Assembly (NCBI RefSeq): GCF_000717055.1
Contig: NZ_JNXI01000009.1
Span: forward strand, 62,001 to 126,000
Reading direction: 5' to 3'
Length of the DNA: 64,000 nt
From: Streptomyces iakyrus
GTDB taxonomy: Bacteria > Actinomycetota > Actinomycetes > Streptomycetales > Streptomycetaceae
Position numbers and translations under genes: made by a program. The notes below the pieces were generated by a model that searched no databases, was not told the DNA's origin, and was given only the letters and a program-made list of their open reading frames with translations. Shown piece by piece: positions 57,404-64,000 of the stretch (position 1 is its first letter; each line of letters begins with the position of its first letter).

Positions 57404-58765
57404 ATGGCCACGGAGTACGGACAGCGGTACGGGCTCGACAGCGGGCCCGGGTTCCCGGGGAGCACCGAACGGCGGCACCGGCTGCCCGCCGCGCTGCGGG
57501 CGCCGGTCGAGCCGCGCACCTGGCTGGAGCTCACCCACGTGCTGCTCAGCCTGCCCATCAGCATCCTGCTGTTCACCTACGCGGTCACGATGGTGTCGCT
57601 GGGGGCGGGACTGCTGGTCACGTTCCTCGGCATTCCGGTGCTGGCGGCGGGGCTCGCCGGGTGCCGCGGCTTCGGAGCGCTGGAGCGGATGCGGGCGCGG
57701 GGACTGCTGGGCCTGGAGGTGGCCGAACCGGAGCCGCTGCGGAGGAACGGGCCGGGCGCGATGGCGTGGATGGGGGCCGTGCTCAAGAGCGGGGCCTCGT
57801 GGCGGGCCCTGCTGTACGCGGTGCTGCACCTGCCCTGGGCGGTGTTCTCGTTCGTCGTCGCGGTGAACGTGTGGGTGCTGGGCTGGGCGCTGCTGACGTA
57901 CCCGCTGTGGTTCTGGGTGTTCCCGGTGTACGCAGGTCAGGACGGGATCCAGCTCTACGGCGACGAGACGCACCGGATCTACCTCGACAACCCCTTCGAG
58001 ATCACGGTGACCGCGCTGGTGGGGCTGCTGTTCACGATCGCCTCGCCGTGGATCGTGCGGGCGCTGACGATGGTGGACCGGCTGCTGGTGCACGGGCTGC
58101 TCGGGCCGTCGCGGCTGGCGTCGCGGGTGGTGGAGCTGGAGTCGGACCGGGGGGTCGTGGTGGACACGGCCGCGGCCGACCTGCGGCGCATCGAGCGGGA
58201 CCTGCACGACGGGGCGCAGGCCCGGCTGGTGGCGCTGGCGATGGACCTGGGGCTGGCGAAGGAGAAGCTGCAAGAGGATCCGCAGGCGGCCGCGCGGATG
58301 GTGGACGAGGCGCACGGCGAGGTGAAGACGGCGCTCCAGGAGCTGCGCGACCTGGCCCGGGGGATCCATCCCGCGGTGCTGACGGACCGGGGGCTGGACG
58401 CGGCGCTGTCGGCGGTGGCGTCGCGGTGCACGGTGCCGGTGCGGGTCGAGGTCGACCTGGCGGAGCGGCCGGCGCCGGCCATCGAGGGCATCGCGTACTT
58501 CACGGTGTCGGAGCTGCTGCAGAACGTCAGCAAGCACGCGCGGGCCACCTGGGCGGGCGTCGAGGTGTGGCGGACGGAGAACCGGCTGATGTTGCAGGTC
58601 GTGGACAACGGTGTGGGCGGGGCGGACGTCTCCGAGGGGTCGGGGCTCGCGGGGCTGGCGGACCGGCTCGACGCGGTGGACGGGATACTGGTGGTGGACT
58701 CGCCGGCGGGCGGGCCGACCCGGGTGACCGCGGAGCTGCCGTGGCGGGGGGAGCACGTGCGGTGA
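57404..58765 (+). CDS. Second sensor histidine kinase, paralogue of its neighbour
   Basis: Start ATG 57404 gives 453 residues. It repeats the neighbour's architecture with a longer sensor part: an added extracytoplasmic-like segment between helices (Y-A-G-Q-D-G-I-Q-L-Y-G-D-E-T-H-R-I-Y). The kinase core is almost identical, R-R-I-E-R-D-L-H-D-G-A-Q-A-R-L with the phospho-His, L-L-Q-N-V-S-K-H, and D-N-G-V-G-G / G-S-G-L-A-G-L. At DNA level 94 of 97 bases match across the H-box (56655-56751 vs 58133-58229). A terminator-like hairpin follows. Confidence 0.92.
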   Translation: MATEYGQRYGLDSGPGFPGSTERRHRLPAALRAPVEPRTWLELTHVLLSLPISILLFTYAVTMVSLGAGLLVTFLGIPVLAAGLAGCRGFGALERMRARGLLGLEVAEPEPLRRNGPGAMAWMGAVLKSGASWRALLYAVLHLPWAVFSFVVAVNVWVLGWALLTYPLWFWVFPVYAGQDGIQLYGDETHRIYLDNPFEITVTALVGLLFTIASPWIVRALTMVDRLLVHGLLGPSRLASRVVELESDRGVVVDTAAADLRRIERDLHDGAQARLVALAMDLGLAKEKLQEDPQAAARMVDEAHGEVKTALQELRDLARGIHPAVLTDRGLDAALSAVASRCTVPVRVEVDLAERPAPAIEGIAYFTVSELLQNVSKHARATWAGVEVWRTENRLMLQVVDNGVGGADVSEGSGLAGLADRLDAVDGILVVDSPAGGPTRVTAELPWRGEHVR

Positions 58766-58800
58766 CCTCCGCGGGGGCCCGGCCCCCGCGCGCCGTGACA

Positions 58801-58827
58801 GGGCCGGAGGCCGTCGCCTCCGGTCCC
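58801..58827 (+). terminator. Terminator after the second kinase
   Basis: GGGCCGGAGGC/GCCTCCGGTCCC arms with a CGTC loop and one bulge, followed by CCCGTCTTTCC, 36 nt after the stop. Confidence 0.55.
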
Positions 58828-58993
58828 CCGTCTTTCCCTCACCACCCGATCGGCCAGTCAAGAAGCCGCTCCCGTCCCCATTCACCCTCCGATCCTGAAA
58901 TGCTGGACCCGTCGCACGGGTGGGCGCGGAGCCGTTGTGGGCTGCGGACGGGCGGCATCGGGCTGTGGGGGGCCGGACATCGTGGAGGACAGG

Positions 58994-59653
58994 GTGCGGG
59001 TGGTCATCGCCGAGGATTCAGTGCTGCTCAGGGAGGGCCTGACCCGGTTGCTGACGGACCGCGGGCACGACGTCGTCGCCGGTGTCGGTGACGGTGAGGC
59101 GCTGATCAAGACCATCACGGAGCTGGACGCGCAGGGCGACCTGCCGGACGTGGTCGTGGCGGACGTGCGGATGCCGCCGACGCACACCGACGAGGGGGTG
59201 CGGGCGGCGGTGCAGCTGCGCAAGGCGCACCCGGGGCTCGGGGTACTGGTGCTGTCGCAGTACGTGGAGGAGCGCTACGCCACGGAGCTGCTCGCGGGCT
59301 CCAGCCGGGGTGTCGGCTATCTGCTGAAGGACCGGGTTGCCGAGGTGCGGGAGTTCGTGGACGCGGTGGTGCGGGTGGCGGAGGGCGGTACGGCGCTCGA
59401 CCCGGAGGTGGTCGCGCAGCTGCTGGGCCGCAGCCGTAAGCAGGACGTGCTGGCGGGGCTCACCCCGCGGGAGCGTGAGGTGCTGGGGCTGATGGCCGAG
59501 GGACGGACGAACTCGGCGATCGCGCGGCAGCTCGTGGTCAGCGACGGGGCGGTCGAGAAGCACGTCAGCAACATCTTCCTGAAGCTGGGGCTGTCCCCGA
59601 GCGACGGGGACCACCGCAGGGTGCTGGCCGTGCTCACGTACCTCAAGTCGTGA
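58994..59653 (+). CDS. NarL/FixJ family response regulator
   Basis: The start is chosen at GTG 58994, 6 nt after GGAGG; GTG 58982 is an alternative. It has 219 residues. Receiver domain with D57 as phospho-acceptor (VVVADVRMPPTHTDEG), a conserved Lys in LLKDRV and a switch Thr/Ser region. The C-terminal LuxR-type HTH reads LTPREREVLGLMAEGRTNSA then IARQLVVSDGAVEKHVSNIF. Probably the partner of the two upstream kinases. The 228-nt gap before it suggests its own promoter. Confidence 0.93.
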   Translation: MRVVIAEDSVLLREGLTRLLTDRGHDVVAGVGDGEALIKTITELDAQGDLPDVVVADVRMPPTHTDEGVRAAVQLRKAHPGLGVLVLSQYVEERYATELLAGSSRGVGYLLKDRVAEVREFVDAVVRVAEGGTALDPEVVAQLLGRSRKQDVLAGLTPREREVLGLMAEGRTNSAIARQLVVSDGAVEKHVSNIFLKLGLSPSDGDHRRVLAVLTYLKS

Positions 59654-59828
59654 CGTTTCACCCGCTGAGGCGGGAGACCCGGACATAACCGGACGCATGA
59701 TCGCCCCAAAGTCGTGTCCAAGATGCGAATGACACAAAGAAGGCGACCCCCGCGGTCGTAGGGTTGATCCTGGGAGGGCCTGCGGGAGGGCCTGTCCCGG
59801 ACAGCGTCCTCGAGGGAGGCCCAGTTCA

Positions 59829-61749
59829 GTGACCAGCCAGGTCAGTAGCCCAGCGGAGCAGGCCGACGGAGCAGTCGTAGGAGAGCAGCGCAAAGCGGCG
59901 GGCGCGAAGGATGTCCGTCGCCTCGACCGGGTGATCATCAGGTTCGCGGGGGACTCGGGTGACGGTATGCAGCTCACCGGTGACCGTTTCACCTCGGAGA
60001 CCGCGTCGTTCGGCAACGACCTGTCGACGCTGCCGAACTTCCCGGCCGAGATCAGGGCGCCCGCCGGGACCCTGCCGGGTGTGTCGTCCTTCCAGTTGCA
60101 CTTCGCCGACCACGACATCCTCACGCCCGGCGACGCGCCGAACGTGCTGGTGGCGATGAACCCGGCGGCACTGAAGGCGAACATCGGCGACCTGCCGCGC
60201 GGCGCCGAGGTGATCGTCAACACCGACGAGTTCACCAAGCGGGCGATGCAGAAGGTCGGCTACGAGACGTCCCCGCTGGAGGACGGGTCGCTGGACGGCT
60301 ACCACCTGCACCCCGTGCCGCTGACGACGCTCACGGTCGAGGCGCTGAAGGAGTTCGACCTCAGCCGCAAGGAGGCCGAGCGCAGCAAGAACATGTTCGC
60401 GCTGGGCCTGCTGAGCTGGATGTACCACCGGCCCACCGAGGGCACGGAGAAGTTCCTGAAGTCGAAGTTCGCGAAGAAGCCCGACATCGCGGCGGCCAAC
60501 ATCGCCGCGTTCCGGGCCGGCTGGAACTTCGGCGAGACGACGGAGGACTTCGCCGTCTCCTACGAGGTCGCCCCGGCGGCCACGGCGTTCCCGCCGGGTC
60601 TCTACCGCAACATCTCCGGCAACCTCGCCCTGTCGTACGGGCTGGTGGCGGCGAGCCGGCAGGCGGATCTGCCGCTGTACCTGGGGTCGTACCCGATCAC
60701 CCCGGCCTCGGACATCCTGCACGAGCTGAGCAAACACAAGAACTTCGGCGTGCGGACCTTCCAGGCGGAGGACGAGATCGCAGGCATCGGGGCCGCGCTG
60801 GGCGCGGCCTTCGGTGGTTCGCTGGCCGTGACCACGACGAGCGGTCCCGGTGTGGCGCTGAAGTCGGAGACGATCGGTCTGGCTGTCTCGCTGGAGCTGC
60901 CGCTGCTGGTCGTGGACATCCAGCGCGGCGGCCCGTCGACGGGCCTGCCGACCAAGACCGAGCAGGCGGACCTGCTGCAAGCGATGTACGGACGCAACGG
61001 CGAGGCGCCGGTGCCGGTGGTGGCGCCGCGCACCCCGGCGGACTGCTTCGACGCCGCGCTGGAGGCGGCGCGGATCGCGCTGACGTACCGCACGCCGGTG
61101 TTCCTGCTGTCCGACGGCTACCTGGCCAACGGCTCCGAGCCCTGGCGGATCCCGGACATCGAGGAGCTGCCGGATCTGCGGGTGCAGTTCGCGCAGGGGC
61201 CGAACCACACGCTCGACGACGGCTCCGAGGTGTTCTGGCCGTACAAGCGGGACCCGCAGACGCTGGCCCGCCCCTGGGCGATCCCGGGCACGCCGGGCCT
61301 GGAGCACCGGATCGGCGGCATCGAGAAGCAGGACGGCACGGGCAACATCTCCTACGACCCGGCCAACCACGACTTCATGGTGCGCACCCGGCAGGCGAAG
61401 ATCGACGGCATCGACGTCCCGGACGTCGAGGTGGACGATCCCCACGGGGCGAAGACGCTGGTCCTGGGGTGGGGCTCGACGTACGGGCCGATCACGGCGG
61501 CGGTACGGCGGCTGCGCAGGGCCGGGGAGTCCGTCGCGCAGGCGCACCTGCGCCATCTCAACCCCTTCCCGCGGAATCTGGGCTCCGTGCTGGAGCGTTA
61601 CGACAAGGTGGTGATCCCCGAGATGAACCTCGGGCAGCTCGCCACGCTCATCCGGGCGAAGTACCTGGTCGACGCCCACTCGTACACCCAGGTCAACGGC
61701 ATGCCGTTCAAGGCGGAGCAGCTCGCCGCGGCTCTGAAGGAGGCCATCG

Positions 61750-61757
<8 letters not shown>
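59829..61757 (+). CDS. korA: 2-oxoacid:ferredoxin oxidoreductase alpha subunit (gamma-alpha fusion)
   Basis: A 642-residue subunit from GTG 59829. The N-terminal gamma-like domain has GDSGDGMQLTGDRFTSE, then the pyrimidine-binding alpha domain contains YPITPASDILHELSKH, A-E-D-E-I-A-G-I-G-A-A-L-G-A and T-T-S-G-P-G-V-A-L-K-S-E; the last 150 residues form the transketolase C-terminal-like domain (G-S-T-Y-G-P). Such enzymes reduce ferredoxin by decarboxylating 2-oxoglutarate or pyruvate to the CoA thioester, oxygen-tolerant in actinobacteria. 2-oxoglutarate is likely, as in Mycobacterium KorAB. Confidence 0.9.
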
Positions 61758-62829
<1,072 letters not shown>

Positions 62830-62846
62830 CCTGCCGGACACCCGAC

Positions 62847-62880
62847 GAGGCCCGGGGCGCTAGGACGCGGCCCGGGTCTC
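62847..62880 (+). terminator. Terminator after korB
   Basis: GAGGCCCGGG/CCCGGGTCTC arms, 18 nt after the stop. They overlap the 3' end of the convergent HxlR gene, so the same stem may act from both sides. Confidence 0.5.
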
Positions 62881-63240
62881 GTCATAGGTCCGCCGCGCCT
62901 TCTCCACGTCGTCCATGCGGTCGTGCGTCCACTGCGACAGGGCCCGCACCTGCTCGGCGGCCTCGCGGCCCAGGCCGGTGAGGGAGTAGTCGACGCGCGG
63001 CGGGATGACCGGCTTGGCGTCGCGGTGGACGAGTCCGTCCCGCTCCAGGGTCTGGAGGGTCTGCGTGAGCATCTTCTCGCTGACGCCCCGGCCGCCGTAG
63101 GCGCTGATCGCGCGGCGCAGTTCGCTGAACCGGTACGGGCGGTCCAGGAGCTCGATCAGGACGAGCACGCCCCAGCGGCTGGTCACGTGCTCCAGGACGA
63201 GCCGGTACGGGCACAGGGCTTCGTTGTCACTTACCGCCAT
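62860..63240 (-). CDS. HxlR family transcriptional regulator
   Basis: A 126-residue winged-helix protein. Family signature: C-P-Y-R-L-V-L-E-H-V-T-S-R-W-G-V-L-V-L-I-E-L, R-F-S-E-L-R-R-A-I, V-S-E-K-M-L-T-Q-T-L-Q-T-L-E-R-D-G-L-V. Cys11 sits at the position of the redox- or aldehyde-sensing Cys in HxlR/QorR/HypR relatives. Start ATG 63240. It is divergent from an oxidoreductase, the usual target of HxlR regulators, with an inverted repeat in the gap. Confidence 0.92.
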   Translation of the reverse strand: MAVSDNEALCPYRLVLEHVTSRWGVLVLIELLDRPYRFSELRRAISAYGGRGVSEKMLTQTLQTLERDGLVHRDAKPVIPPRVDYSLTGLGREAAEQVRALSQWTHDRMDDVEKARRTYDETRAAS

Positions 63241-63243
63241 GCC

Positions 63244-63268
63244 AGTACCTTACTTCAAAGTGGGTACT
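63244..63268. promoter_or_regulatory. Candidate HxlR operator
   Basis: Inverted repeat AGTACC ... GGTACT with inner ACTT/AAGT arms, directly in front of the regulator's start and about 65 nt from the divergent oxidoreductase. Confidence 0.65.
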
Positions 63269-63331
63269 TTCCGATAGTTAGCGCATCTCCTAGGGTTAGT
63301 GCCAACGCACCCCACAAGGAGAGTCCTCACC

Positions 63332-64000
63332 ATGAGCATCGTCGTCACCGGAGCCACCGGGCACCTCGGCCGCCACGTCGTGGAGCAGCTGCTGGAGAAG
63401 GTCCCCGCCGAGCAGATCACCGCGGTCGTGCGCAATGCGGAGAAGGCCGCCGACTTCGCGGACCGCGGTGTGAAGATCGCCCTCGCCGACTACAACGACC
63501 CCGCCTCCTATGACAACCTCTTCTCCGCGGGCGACAAGGTGCTGCTGATCTCGGGCAACGAGTTCGACAAGGGCCGTGTGCAGCAGCACAAGGTCGTCAT
63601 CGACGCCGCCGAGGCCGCCGGTGTCGCCCTGCTCGCCTACACCAGCGCCCCCGGCACCCTGACCGCCGCGCTGGCGGACGACCACCGCGGCACCGAGGAG
63701 ATCCTGCTGGGCTCCGGCGTGCCCTACGCGCTGCTGCGCAACGGCTGGTACCACGAGAACTACACCGAGAACCTCGCCCCCGTGCTGGAGCACAACGCGG
63801 TCGTCGCCGCCGCCGGTGAGGGCAAGGTCTCCTCCGCCTCACGCGCCGACTACGCCGCTGCCGCCGTCGCCGTGCTGACCGGTGAGGGGCACGAGAACAA
63901 GACGTACGAGCTGGGCGGCGACACCCCCTGGAGCTTCGCCGAGTACGCGGCCGAGCTGAGCCGGCAGACCGGCAAGGACATCGCCTACAACGCCGTCTCC
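63332..64000 (+). CDS. NAD(P)-binding SDR, QorB-like (3' truncated by window)
   Basis: Starts at ATG 63332 (AAGGAG upstream) and runs off the window after 223 codons. The N-terminal VTGATGHLGRHVVEQLLEK is the SDR_a5/NmrA glycine motif; L-L-R-N-G-W-Y-H-E-N-Y and the absence of YxxxK are typical of quinone oxidoreductase 2 (QorB/YtfG) relatives. Reduction of quinones with NADPH is likely. Divergent HxlR regulators control such genes in Bacillus and others, so redox or electrophile induction is inferred. Confidence 0.88.
   Translation, partial: MSIVVTGATGHLGRHVVEQLLEKVPAEQITAVVRNAEKAADFADRGVKIALADYNDPASYDNLFSAGDKVLLISGNEFDKGRVQQHKVVIDAAEAAGVALLAYTSAPGTLTAALADDHRGTEEILLGSGVPYALLRNGWYHENYTENLAPVLEHNAVVAAAGEGKVSSASRADYAAAAVAVLTGEGHENKTYELGGDTPWSFAEYAAELSRQTGKDIAYNAVS

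Noticed and set aside
56441..58765. A 774-codon fused kinase starting inside the first kinase
   Set aside because: The upstream part is an Arg/Ala-rich shadow; the real second kinase starts at ATG 57404 with an RBS.

Overview
The window reads as chromosomal core DNA of a Streptomyces-like actinobacterium. It is very GC-rich, codons end in G or C, GTG and even TTG starts are common, RpoB matches the Streptomyces form in length and N-terminus, and rare TTA codons occur in a few non-core genes. From memory, the gene order mirrors the S. coelicolor region around SCO4592-SCO4662 (str operon, rpoBC, secE-nusG, tRNA-Tyr/SLP1 attachment locus, second nuo operon, sensor kinase pair, 2-oxoacid:ferredoxin oxidoreductase).

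Layout. 1-2046: the 3' end of a DISARM-type phage defence operon (drmB cut by the window edge, then drmC). 2252-4434 (minus): a small accessory cluster with a two-domain SUKH-3 immunity-like protein and three unrecognised genes. 4649-23905 (minus): the translation/transcription core in transcriptional order secE, nusG, rplK, rplA, two lipoproteins, rplJ, rplL, rpoB, rpoC, a DUF1707-type membrane protein, rpsL, rpsG, fusA, tuf, with tRNA-Trp just upstream of secE. 24392-26787 (plus): an aspartate-type aminotransferase and an adenosine-deaminase-family enzyme. 26897-31916: a TetR/NAD(P)-binding pair with palindromic operators, murB, and a TetR-MFS-monooxygenase-like efflux module with its own operators. 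31998-33432 (minus): tRNA-Thr, tRNA-Met, rpmG, hadA-like, hadB-like. 33669-37252: an amidohydrolase that seems to have lost active-site residues, an NAD(P)-binding protein, a small Cys-rich protein, decayed sequence with a TTGGC repeat, and a secreted Ig-like protein.

37501-41057 is flanked by a 55-bp near-perfect direct repeat of the 3' part of tRNA-Tyr. It holds two exported proteins, a LysR regulator with a TTA codon and an integrase/transposase scrap. I read it as the remnant of an integrative element at the tRNA-Tyr site. 41308-45337: yajQ-type protein, GlsB-like membrane protein, amino-acid permease, yccF and htpX.

45593-55859 (minus) is a ten-gene complex I operon, nuoA-B-C-H-I-J-K-L-M-N, with nearly every junction overlapping and no nuoD, E, F or G. 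Its NuoC carries a disordered tail of about 310 residues with five copies of a 13-residue RRxRS motif. 56085-59653 (plus): two tandem paralogous sensor kinases and a NarL-type response regulator. 59829-62829: korA-korB. 62860 to the end: an HxlR regulator divergent from an NAD(P)-binding oxidoreductase that runs off the window.

The core genes make ribosomes, RNA polymerase, the Sec translocon and cell wall. The accessory content is concentrated at the left edge, around the tRNA-Tyr site and in small regulator/efflux modules. No CRISPR array, rRNA, complete transposon or complete phage is visible.
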